From positions 1-12,838 of the forward strand of contig DAOVFR010000038.1 in assembly GCA_030672805.1 (NCBI GenBank): a stretch of 12,838 bases of DNA. Direction: 5' to 3'. Positions 1 to 7,123 of the stretch are shown in pieces. Below the pieces are notes generated by a model. That model made no database searches, was not told the DNA's origin, and worked only from the letters and a program-made list of their open reading frames with translations. The translations under genes were made by a program, and so were the position numbers. Every line of letters starts with the position of its first letter. Position 1 is the stretch's first letter. The stretch is from Candidatus Krumholzibacteriota bacterium (GTDB taxonomy: Bacteria > Krumholzibacteriota > Krumholzibacteriia > Krumholzibacteriales > Krumholzibacteriaceae).

Positions 1-1
1 C

Positions 2-1150
2 GGTCTGAGCGGGCGGTATGCCCGTGATTCGGAAAGTGTGCGGCACATTCTCAATACGGATTTCTGGAACGAGCCGGACCGGTTTTTCCATTACGGCAAG
101 TTCACCGACGGATCGTACAACCCCGAGAAGACCGTACTGCCCGCCACCGTCATGTATTTCAACCTGCTCGATGACGAAAAGGCGCGGGCTGTCTTGAGCG
201 AGTATGCCGGGAACGGATTCACGTCCGACTGGGGTGTGCGTATTCTTAGTTCCCGGTCCCCCCTGTTCAACCCGCGGGGGTATCATTACGGCAGCGTCTG
301 GCCCCTCTATACAGGCTGGACGGCGTTGGCCGAATACGAGTACGGGAACTCCGTTCAGGGATTCACGCACATATTCAACAATCTCGCCATCAAGAATCAC
401 TGGGCTTCGGGATTCGTGGAAGAGGTGATGAACGGGGCGGAGTACAGGCCTTCCGGCGTGTGTCCCCATCAGTGCTGGTCGGAGACTAATGTGCTCCACC
501 CGGCGATCACGGGGATGATCGGCTGGAAACCTCACGCCCTGGAGGGGAAGGCCGAACTGAGGCCCCGGTTTCCCCTGGCCTGGGATAGTGTCACGGTGAA
601 CAATCTGCGCGTGGCGGGCTCCAGGTTGAAACTCGAGATGATACGGGCCCGAAGGGAAACGAAGTACATCCTTTCCCTTACGCGCGGCGGAAGTGTTGCC
701 GTATGTCTCTCTCCGGAAATTCCGGAAGGCATGGTCATGGAGAAAATCGAGGTTCAGGGCCGGCCGATCGATTTTTCCGCAGGGAAGCGGCGGGGGCTGC
801 TCGCGGAACCCATCGTTTTCAAGCTGGACGGAGAGGTGACGGTCATCTTGGGGCACCGGGGGGGCGTGGGGATGATTCCCCTCATGCCGGGGCCGGAGCC
901 CGGTGATGTTTCGAAGGGGTACCGTATAATCGATGCGCGCCTCGAGGGTGAACATTATATAATGGACCTCGAGGGAAGGTCCGGGACGGAAGGGAGTTTC
1001 TCCTTCAGGGTGTTCGACTGGAGGGTAAGCGGCATCGACGGGGGGAGGATCGAGGACGTGAGCAGCAGCGGCATCGTAACGATGAGCGTGCCCTTTCCCG
1101 AATCGACGGAAGAGTATGTCGGAAAGCAGGTCCGTGTCACTCTCGAGTAG
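2..1150 (+). CDS. Six-hairpin glycosidase (glycogen-debranching/GH63-like), C-terminal part, 5' truncated by window
   Basis: The frame is open from base 2, so this is the last 382 residues of a longer protein; a GTG at 38 in the same frame is not a likely start. It aligns motif for motif with the second half of the next gene: FW near the left end, SDWGVR, then YHYGSVWP, then EEVMNGAEY and a PHQCWSE segment. The Y-x-x-G-x-V-W-P motif and the following Glu-containing E-V-x-x-G motif are typical of the (alpha/alpha)6-barrel debranching/GH63-type enzymes, where that Glu region contributes to catalysis. A beta-rich tail begins at PGDVSKG, about 80 residues from the end. By alignment to the complete paralogue about 470 N-terminal residues lie outside the window, including the presumed catalytic Asp motif and any signal peptide. 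The inferred role is hydrolysis of an alpha-linked glucan or oligosaccharide, probably outside the cytoplasm; the substrate is unknown. The stop is 21 bp before the next gene, so both are probably co-transcribed. Confidence 0.8.
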   Translation, partial: GLSGRYARDSESVRHILNTDFWNEPDRFFHYGKFTDGSYNPEKTVLPATVMYFNLLDDEKARAVLSEYAGNGFTSDWGVRILSSRSPLFNPRGYHYGSVWPLYTGWTALAEYEYGNSVQGFTHIFNNLAIKNHWASGFVEEVMNGAEYRPSGVCPHQCWSETNVLHPAITGMIGWKPHALEGKAELRPRFPLAWDSVTVNNLRVAGSRLKLEMIRARRETKYILSLTRGGSVAVCLSPEIPEGMVMEKIEVQGRPIDFSAGKRRGLLAEPIVFKLDGEVTVILGHRGGVGMIPLMPGPEPGDVSKGYRIIDARLEGEHYIMDLEGRSGTEGSFSFRVFDWRVSGIDGGRIEDVSSSGIVTMSVPFPESTEEYVGKQVRVTLE

Positions 1151-1171
1151 CGGTGATCCGAAGGGGAAAAA

Positions 1172-3745
1172 ATGAGAAGAAGCCTCTTGCCCTGTCTCTT
1201 CGTTCTAGTCATCGGCCTGGGGGGAGCTCTCCGGGCGCATCAGGGATTGATCGATCCTTTTCCCATCGGGGAAAGCGGACTCAAGCTGGAAAGGCCCGCC
1301 CGGCCGGGAACCCCTTTCGATAAGGTGGGAAGAAAATGCGCCGTCCTGGGGGATGAAAGTGGGTCGTTCGAGGCATGGGCGTATCCTTTGAAACTCTTCA
1401 GGAACTTCGAGTTCTCCTTTCTCGTGGGAAATTCCACCCGCCCGGTACGGGGGGCCGATATCGTTGGATGGATTGAAGTGACGCCCGCGGTCACGACGCT
1501 GACATTCACGTATCAATCCTTTTCGGTCAAGGCACACTACATCACTCCGATCGACGAGGCTGGAAGTATCGTTCTGCTGGAAATTGAGGCTACGGAGCCT
1601 TTGACCGTGATATGTAGCTTCCTGCCGGTCCTGCAGCCGATGTGGCCCGCGGGGATCGGCGGCCAGTATGCTTACTGGAGCGAGGATCTAAGGGCTTACG
1701 TAATATCCGAACCCACCAGGATGAATCACGCCGTCGTGGGATCTCCCGCCGCTGCCGCCGTTTCATATACGCCGGCCCACATGCTTTCCGATGCGCCAAG
1801 CGAATTCAAAATCGTGATCGACGATCCCGGGAAGGTGAGTGGAAGGTTCATACCGATTGTCCTGGCCGGCGGGAAGGGGGAACGGGAACATGTAATCGAT
1901 GTATATCATAAGCTGGAAAGCGATCCCTGTTCCTGTTACCGGAGAACGGTAGACCATTATAACGGATTGATGGAACGCACACTGCGTATAAAAACGCCCG
2001 AACCGCGGATCGACCTGGCATTCGAATGGGCTAAGGTCGCCTATGACAATCTTCTTGTCGATCATCCCGATTTCGGGATGGGACTGGTCGCCGGTCTGGG
2101 AGCATCGGGAACAAGCGGCCGTCCCGGGTTCGGCTGGTTCTTCGGCGGGGACGCTTATATCAACTCTTTCAGCATGAACAGCTACGGAGATTACGCTTCG
2201 GTCAGGGAGGCGCTCGCCTTCACAACACAGTTCCAGCGGGAAGACGGAAAGATGGCGCATGAGATCTCCCAGGCAGCGGGGTACATCGATTGGTTCGGCC
2301 GGTACCCTTACGGATACATTCACGGCGATACCTCGCCCTTCTTCATAACGGCCGTCTACGATTATTACAGGTGCACGGGGGATGACGATTTTGTCAAGCG
2401 CTGCTGGAGCAACGTGAAACGCGCCTACGAATGGTGCTTGAGTACTGATGCCAACGGCGATGGATTGATGGATAACAGGAAGGCCGGGCTCGGGGCGTTG
2501 GAGTACGGGAAGCTGGCCGGAGGAATCGAGACCGATATCTATATTGCCGCAATATGGGTAAGGGCGGCGCAGGCCATGGAGTTCCTGGCGGAAGCGGCAG
2601 GTGAACGGTCCTGCGCGCGGGAAGCGGAACGGCATTATCTGAGGGCGAGGAAAAGTTTCGAGGAGAGGTTCTGGAGCGAGGATCTCCAGTTTTATGCCTA
2701 TGCCTTCAATGCGGGGGGTGAGCATGTAGAGGTGTTTTCACCCTGGAGTGCGGTGGGTCTCATGTGGGAGCTGGGAGATCCCGGGCACAGCAGGAAGACG
2801 CTGCAGCGTCTCTGCTCGTCCGAGCTTTCGACCGACTGGGGCGTTCGGTCCATTTCCAACCGCTGCGAGTATTATCAACCGTTGAATTACAACTACGGTG
2901 CCGTATGGCCCTTCCTGAACAGCTGGGTGGCGACGGCTCAATTCAAGCATCATTTCCCGCTGCAGGGGTATAACACACTGATGGCAACGGTTCGCCATAC
3001 TTATGACAACCAGCTTGGAGCGATCAACGAGGTTTTCTCGGGCAGCCTCCATACCTGGCCGCAGGAGTCGGTTTCCCACCAGGGATTTTCCACTGCCGGG
3101 GTGGTTCTTCCCCTCGTGCGCGGGCTCTTCGGCCTGGAGGGAGATGCCATCGTGAAGAGGGTGCGTTTTGCTCCTCATTTTCCCGCTGACTGGCTGGAAG
3201 TCTCCGTGGACAATTACAGGTTTGGCGATGCGGTCCTTTCCTTCGAATACATACGCGGTAAAGACACGCTTTTTATCGGCATCTCCGCCCGGGGAGCGGG
3301 TGGATATACACTCGATCTGGCGCCGGCGCTTGGCGCCAGCACGTCCATCCGATCGGCGCGGATCGACGGGCGGGAGGTTCAGTTCGAGCTTTCGAAATCG
3401 CTGCAGGTTGTTCAGCCGCGCGTGACAGTGCCGCTCAAGGATGGTTTAACAAGTGTTGGATTCGGGTTCCGGCCGGCCGTGGAAGTATTGCCGCCCTGTA
3501 TCGAGACGAAGCCCGGGGATGTGAATAAAGGTTTGAAGATCATTTCCATGCAAAAGGTTGCAAAGGAGCTGGTCCTGGAGTTGGAGGGACTGGCGGGGGA
3601 GACGTACCGGTTGCCTGTCGTGGGTTCGGAGATGATTCGGTGCGTGGACGGAGGGAAGCTCAAAGGCGACCGTGTCGAGATAGAATTTCCGGCAGGTACG
3701 AGGGGGGAGTTTGTTCGAAAGAGGATAAGGATAACCGGGGGATAG
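1172..3745 (+). CDS. Exported six-hairpin glycosidase, glycogen-debranching/GH63-like (857 aa)
   Basis: The ATG follows AAGGGG (1161-1166) by 5 nt and is 21 bp after the previous stop. Residues 1-22 form a signal peptide (RR, then a hydrophobic run, cleavage likely after LRA), so the enzyme is exported. Residues about 25-260 are beta-rich, like the N-terminal beta-sandwich of this superfamily. The (alpha/alpha)6 barrel follows, from about 280 to 670. Visible motifs are GWFFGGDAYINS (321-332; Asp327 sits where debranching enzymes have the D of WFGRDT), HGDTSPFF (384-391), an acidic D-x-N-x-D-G stretch (426-431), TDWGVR (554-559), YNYGAVWP (573-580) and NEVFSGS (619-625, Glu620 a candidate catalytic residue). 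From about residue 670 there is a beta C-terminal domain, with a tail after PGDVNKG. It is paralogous to the preceding gene over the shared region. Family placement (amylo-alpha-1,6-glucosidase-like rather than another GH-G/L clan family) is inferred from motifs; substrate and exact bond are not determinable here. Confidence 0.82.
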   Translation: MRRSLLPCLFVLVIGLGGALRAHQGLIDPFPIGESGLKLERPARPGTPFDKVGRKCAVLGDESGSFEAWAYPLKLFRNFEFSFLVGNSTRPVRGADIVGWIEVTPAVTTLTFTYQSFSVKAHYITPIDEAGSIVLLEIEATEPLTVICSFLPVLQPMWPAGIGGQYAYWSEDLRAYVISEPTRMNHAVVGSPAAAAVSYTPAHMLSDAPSEFKIVIDDPGKVSGRFIPIVLAGGKGEREHVIDVYHKLESDPCSCYRRTVDHYNGLMERTLRIKTPEPRIDLAFEWAKVAYDNLLVDHPDFGMGLVAGLGASGTSGRPGFGWFFGGDAYINSFSMNSYGDYASVREALAFTTQFQREDGKMAHEISQAAGYIDWFGRYPYGYIHGDTSPFFITAVYDYYRCTGDDDFVKRCWSNVKRAYEWCLSTDANGDGLMDNRKAGLGALEYGKLAGGIETDIYIAAIWVRAAQAMEFLAEAAGERSCAREAERHYLRARKSFEERFWSEDLQFYAYAFNAGGEHVEVFSPWSAVGLMWELGDPGHSRKTLQRLCSSELSTDWGVRSISNRCEYYQPLNYNYGAVWPFLNSWVATAQFKHHFPLQGYNTLMATVRHTYDNQLGAINEVFSGSLHTWPQESVSHQGFSTAGVVLPLVRGLFGLEGDAIVKRVRFAPHFPADWLEVSVDNYRFGDAVLSFEYIRGKDTLFIGISARGAGGYTLDLAPALGASTSIRSARIDGREVQFELSKSLQVVQPRVTVPLKDGLTSVGFGFRPAVEVLPPCIETKPGDVNKGLKIISMQKVAKELVLELEGLAGETYRLPVVGSEMIRCVDGGKLKGDRVEIEFPAGTRGEFVRKRIRITGG

Positions 3746-3821
3746 TGCGAACTTCCCCTGGATAAAGGCGCGGCGTGAAGCGTCGGAGCCATTCGGGCCG
3801 GGAACCTCCGGAGGGCGGAAT

Positions 3822-4793
3822 ATGGATATTGAAATCTTGGGGACGGAATCGTTGGGCGTGAGAGGTCTTTGTTGTTTTGTCAGGACGGAAAAGCAAAGAA
3901 TACTGATCGATCCCGGCATAGCGTTGGGCTATAACAGGTACGGGTTGCTTCCACACCCCTTTCAGGTAGCAGTTGATGAACGGATACAGAAAAGGATCGT
4001 GGAAAGATGGTCCGAAGCGACCGATATAGTGATCAGCCATTTTCATGGGGATCATGTCCCGTTAGCAGATGCAAATCCCTATCAGTTCAACATTAAAAAG
4101 ATAACCGGATTGAACCCGAATGTCAGGATATGGACTAAAAGTTCATCCCACCTCCATTCGGTTGAAAAGGGAAGAGCAGAATCTCTTTCTGTTATCCTGA
4201 AAAACGATTTCATCGTGTCGGAAGGAACGAAGCATGGAGCATTGACCTTTTCCAATCCGGTATCTCATGGTGAGAAACATGGTCATCTGGGAACCGTGAT
4301 GATGACCAGGATCGAAGATGATCGTGTCTTTGTGCATGCCTCCGATATTCAGCTCCTTGATGACGAAGCCGTTCTTCAAATACTGGACTGGGAACCGGAT
4401 ATAGTACTGGCCGGGGGTCCACCTCTCTATTTATTCAACAATCGTTCGAAAAAGCGGAATAGAAAAGCGCTGATTAAAAAAGCCTGGCATAATGCTGAAC
4501 GACTATCTGAAAAAGTTGATACTTTAATTCTTGATCATCATTTGATGAGGAGTTATGAGGGAATTAGATGGATAAAACGTTTATCATCCGGAACAGGAAA
4601 CAGGGTTATTTGTGGTGCCGATTTTATGAGAAAACCAAGGACAATGCTCGAAGCCAGACGCAAGTCGTTATACAAGGACATGCCTGTCCCCGCCGGATGG
4701 CATGAATCCTATGCCAGAGGCAAGGTCAGTACCGATCGATTCTGGGATCTGGGCCGGAAACTTTATAAAAGCAACTTAACCGCGTCAGCTTGA
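3822..4793 (+). CDS. MBL-fold metallohydrolase, UPF0282/COG2248 type (323 aa)
   Basis: The N-terminus (LGTESLGVRGLCCFV, then ILIDPGIALG and the YGLLPHP segment) is the signature I associate with UPF0282/COG2248, a metallo-beta-lactamase-fold family known mainly from archaea with no settled function. The metal-binding motif is intact: S-H-F-H-G-D-H at 72-78, with further candidate ligands His149/His153/His155, Asp175 in HASD, and His239-His240 in LDHH. No signal peptide or membrane segment is seen, so it is probably cytoplasmic, binding two metal ions and hydrolysing an unknown substrate. The start is supported by CGGAGGG at 3809-3815, 6 nt from the ATG. The 76-bp gap from the glycosidase gene leaves co-transcription open. 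Base composition is clearly lower in GC than the neighbours (single 60-base lines fall to about 32-48%) and codons are less biased, consistent with horizontal acquisition. Confidence 0.8.
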   Translation: MDIEILGTESLGVRGLCCFVRTEKQRILIDPGIALGYNRYGLLPHPFQVAVDERIQKRIVERWSEATDIVISHFHGDHVPLADANPYQFNIKKITGLNPNVRIWTKSSSHLHSVEKGRAESLSVILKNDFIVSEGTKHGALTFSNPVSHGEKHGHLGTVMMTRIEDDRVFVHASDIQLLDDEAVLQILDWEPDIVLAGGPPLYLFNNRSKKRNRKALIKKAWHNAERLSEKVDTLILDHHLMRSYEGIRWIKRLSSGTGNRVICGADFMRKPRTMLEARRKSLYKDMPVPAGWHESYARGKVSTDRFWDLGRKLYKSNLTASA

Positions 4794-4835
4794 CCGATTC
4801 CATTGTGTGAAGACCGGGTGTTCCCTTCTTAAGAC

Positions 4836-4876
4836 TCCATCCTGGTGGAAATCACTGGTTCTTGTGACCGGATGGA
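4836..4876 (+). other. Intergenic hairpin, possible weak terminator
   Basis: TCCATCC (4836-4842) pairs with GGATGGA (4870-4876). After a single bulged T (4843), GGT pairs with ACC, giving a 10-bp stem with a 20-nt loop. It lies 43 bp after the MBL gene stop and ahead of the tetR promoter, the expected place for transcription to end. There is no U-tract on its 3' side, so it is not a canonical intrinsic terminator. Confidence 0.35.
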
Positions 4877-4964
4877 ACCGATAAGCCGTCACAAAAACTA
4901 ATAACTGACAATCAAGTATCATCGCAAGGGATGTTGTGCGGAAATGGTGAAATAGAGGATGAAC

Positions 4965-4993
4965 TTGCCATGTCGTGAATTTGAATATATATT
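4965..4993 (+). promoter_or_regulatory. Sigma70-type promoter of the tetR-efflux operon
   Basis: TTGCCA (4965-4970) and TATATT (4988-4993), each one mismatch from consensus, are separated by exactly 17 bp. They are the best pair in the AT-rich stretch ahead of the tetR-like gene. Transcription would begin near 5000, leaving a leader of about 68 nt. The -10 hexamer lies inside the 4982-4995 palindrome, so a bound repressor would block polymerase directly. Confidence 0.55.
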
Positions 4994-4995
4994 CA
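4982..4995. promoter_or_regulatory. Perfect 14-bp palindrome, candidate TetR operator
   Basis: TGAATATATATTCA is its own reverse complement. Its size and symmetry fit a dimeric TetR/AcrR binding site, it overlaps the predicted -10 element, and it lies 73 bp ahead of a TetR-type gene. Autoregulation of the whole efflux operon is the simple reading; binding itself is inferred. Confidence 0.55.
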
Positions 4996-4996
4996 T

Positions 4997-5028
4997 AACA
5001 TGAATTCAGATTATGAACATGAATTCAG
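4997..5028. repeat. Two 13-bp perfect direct repeats with TGAATTCA cores
   Basis: AACATGAATTCAG occurs at 4997-5009 and again at 5016-5028, a 19-bp period. Each copy holds the 8-bp palindrome TGAATTCA, with the same TGAA/TTCA arms as the neighbouring 14-bp palindrome. Centres of the three palindromes are 16 and 19 bp apart, at 4988.5, 5004.5 and 5023.5. They are probably additional or cooperative operator sites in the start-site and leader region of tetR. Confidence 0.6.
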
Positions 5029-5067
5029 TTTTGTTGTGGAGGCATTTTTTTACGGGGGATAAGAACT

Positions 5068-5715
5068 ATGGATATGAACGAGGGCCGGGAGGGGCGTTCC
5101 ACCTGGCGGGAGAGGGAGCGCCTGCGCGCGAGGAAGCTGATCCTCGAGACCGCTGCTGAGCTCTTCGCCCGGGACGGTTACGACGGCACCGGCATGAAGC
5201 AGATCGCCGACCATATAGGGATTTCGGTCGGCAAACTCTACACGCATTTCGAGGGCAAGGAGGATATTCTCCGCGAGCTGATCGAGAATTACACGGGGGA
5301 GCTGCGCGAGAAGGGGGAGAAGGCGAGAGATCAGTCGCTTCCTCCACTCGAGCAGCTTCGCAACTGGTTCAGGGCTGCGATAGATCATTACAGGAAGCAC
5401 CGGAACCTCGTGATGATCTTCCTTAATGAGAACCCTCTGAGACTCGAGGGAATGATCAAGGACGAGATGAAGAGGAAGAGGGAGATCGTCGCGGGACTTT
5501 TTTCCGAAGCGGTCGAACGCGGCGATATAGCGGATGAGAACCCGTACATGCTGGCGGCAGTCGTCACCGGCGCCGCCCACCGGCTCATCTACACGCTGAC
5601 GGAGCTGGGGGACGAAGACGGGATAGACGATGTGCCGGGGATTCTCGACCGCATCATTCTGAAACCGCTCGAACTGCGCCGGGGCAGGCACAACGAAACG
5701 GAGGATAATCGATGA
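5068..5715 (+). CDS. TetR/AcrR-family transcriptional repressor (215 aa)
   Basis: The N-terminal TetR DNA-binding domain covers about residues 18-66: an ARKLILETAAELFARDGYDG helix stretch, then the helix-turn-helix around 41-61 ending in the characteristic S-V-G-K-L-Y-T-H-F, followed by KEDIL. Residues about 75-205 form the helical ligand-binding and dimer domain, whose ligand cannot be guessed. The length is usual for the family. ATG 5068 follows GGGGGA (5054-5059) by 8 nt; an alternative ATG is at 5074. The stop overlaps the next start (ATGA, 5712-5715), so the regulator is translated with the pump it most likely controls. A palindromic operator candidate and repeats lie directly upstream. 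The expected role is repression of its own operon until an effluxed compound binds. Confidence 0.9.
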   Translation: MDMNEGREGRSTWRERERLRARKLILETAAELFARDGYDGTGMKQIADHIGISVGKLYTHFEGKEDILRELIENYTGELREKGEKARDQSLPPLEQLRNWFRAAIDHYRKHRNLVMIFLNENPLRLEGMIKDEMKRKREIVAGLFSEAVERGDIADENPYMLAAVVTGAAHRLIYTLTELGDEDGIDDVPGILDRIILKPLELRRGRHNETEDNR

Positions 5716-7109
5716 GATATATATGGAGTGTGCGGAACAGACCGCTCCACTGGTTCCTGCCGGTTTTCCTGGCGCCGTTCCTGGTGTCGATTGCCCTTTC
5801 GACGGGGGCCGCTTCGGAGCAGCTCGTTCTGACCCTCGAGAGGGCGGTCGAGCTCGGTCTCGAGAATGACGAGACACTGCTGCTGGCCGGCGAGGCGGTT
5901 CGCGGGGCCGAGGCGGAGGTTACGCAGGCGAGGTCCGGCGCACTGCCGCAGGTCTCGGTATTCGGACAGTACGGCAGGAACTTTCTCAAGATGTCGTTCT
6001 TTCTCCCCGAGGCATTCCGGGAGAGCGCGGATGCGCCTTCGAGGGTCGAGATCGGCGAGGACAACGATTTCTTCGGACGGGCCGAGCTGTCCCAGGTCCT
6101 CTGGGCGGCGGGGCGTGTGTCCGCGGGATTGAAGGCGGCAAAGGCGTATCGCCTGAGCGCCCGGTATCGTGAGGATGCCGCGGCCGATTTCGTCCGGTTC
6201 GGCGTGAAGGAAGCCTACTTTACGGCTCTCCTGGCGTCGGAGGTGCTTCGAATTTCGGAGAAGGCGATGCAGGAGACGGAAGAGGCTGTGCGTGTCGCGC
6301 GCGCCGGTTTCGAGCAGGGCACGGTGAGCCGCTTCGATGTCATGCGGGCCGAGGTTGAGCTTTCCAACCGGAAGACGCCGCTCGTCAAGGCCCGGAACGA
6401 TCTCGACCAGTCGCTGATAGTGGTGAGAAGACGCTGTGGAATCGATCCGGATACGGAAATAGAACTTGCCGATTCTCTGGGGGCGGCCGCTGAGCCGGCG
6501 GACCTCCAGTCCCTGCTAGGCGCGATGCGCAAAGGAAGCGCCGAGATCATGGCGCTGGAGCATTACATAGAAGCCCGGAAACAGTTCCTCAGGATTGCGA
6601 AGGCCGAACGGTACCCGATGCTGCAGTTCTCGGCGTTCTACGGCGTGCAGACACAGTGGTCCAGCGGCTTTTTCCCCGATGAGGAACTACTTGCAAAAAC
6701 GGCCGGGGTCGCACTCGGATTGCAGATACCGATATTCGACGGGTTGAGGACAAAGGGAAAGATCAACAAGGCGGCCGCGGATCTCAGGTCCTCGGAGCTC
6801 GATCTCGAGCGCGTGATCCGTGATAAGGAGATCGCCGTAAGGCAGTCGCTGCTAACACTCCGGAACGCGCTCACGGCGCTCGAGGGCCGCATCGAGACGG
6901 TCGCGCTGGCCGAGGAGGCTCACCGCCTTGCGCAGGTGCGACTCGAGAACGGTCTCGCAACGCCCCTCGAACGGCTCGACGCGGAGCTCGCCATGACAAT
7001 GGCCCGGGGCCAGCTTGCCGAGGCGATGTTCGGCTGCGGGATGGCACAGGCCTGCCTCGAGCTTGCGGTGGGCAGTGAAGGGTACGGAATGATGAACGGT
7101 CTGAAGTAG
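5712..7109 (+). CDS. TolC-family outer-membrane efflux channel (465 aa)
   Basis: The protein begins with a long basic n-region and a hydrophobic segment (about 15-30), with cleavage probable near residue 34-35 (GAAS-E), so it is exported. Two OEP-type repeats are visible. The first starts at LTLERAVELGLENDE and contains the long coiled-coil segment around residues 165-245 (G-F-E-Q-G-T-V-S-R-F-D-V). The second contains the matching V-R-L-E-N-G-L-A-T-P-L-E-R-L-D motif near residues 410-430. That paired motif is diagnostic of TolC/OprM proteins, which trimerise as the outer-membrane duct. GGAGG (5700-5704) lies 7 nt before the ATG, inside the tetR end, and the ATGA overlap implies translational coupling. 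Length is normal for the family. There is no lipobox Cys near the N-terminus, so it is TolC-like rather than a lipidated OprM type. Confidence 0.9.
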   Translation: MRYIWSVRNRPLHWFLPVFLAPFLVSIALSTGAASEQLVLTLERAVELGLENDETLLLAGEAVRGAEAEVTQARSGALPQVSVFGQYGRNFLKMSFFLPEAFRESADAPSRVEIGEDNDFFGRAELSQVLWAAGRVSAGLKAAKAYRLSARYREDAAADFVRFGVKEAYFTALLASEVLRISEKAMQETEEAVRVARAGFEQGTVSRFDVMRAEVELSNRKTPLVKARNDLDQSLIVVRRRCGIDPDTEIELADSLGAAAEPADLQSLLGAMRKGSAEIMALEHYIEARKQFLRIAKAERYPMLQFSAFYGVQTQWSSGFFPDEELLAKTAGVALGLQIPIFDGLRTKGKINKAAADLRSSELDLERVIRDKEIAVRQSLLTLRNALTALEGRIETVALAEEAHRLAQVRLENGLATPLERLDAELAMTMARGQLAEAMFGCGMAQACLELAVGSEGYGMMNGLK

Positions 7110-7115
7110 AAGGAG
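7110..7115 (+). promoter_or_regulatory. Ribosome binding site deciding the fusion-protein start
   Basis: AAGGAG begins directly after the tolC stop and its last base is the G of the in-frame GTG at 7115, so GTG cannot be the start. The in-frame ATG at 7124 is 8 nt downstream, ideal spacing. This removes three residues (MRE) from the longest reading frame. Confidence 0.8.
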
Positions 7116-7123
7116 TGCGAGAG

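Noticed and set aside
1763..2725. 320-codon minus-strand open frame inside the second glycosidase gene
   Set aside because: The opposing frame carries clear glycosidase motifs throughout; the antisense translation has none and lacks a supported start.
4794..4960. Possible small gene or mobile-element remnant between the MBL and tetR genes
   Set aside because: Stops are frequent in all frames and no terminal repeats or coding signature are visible; only the 4836-4876 hairpin stands out.
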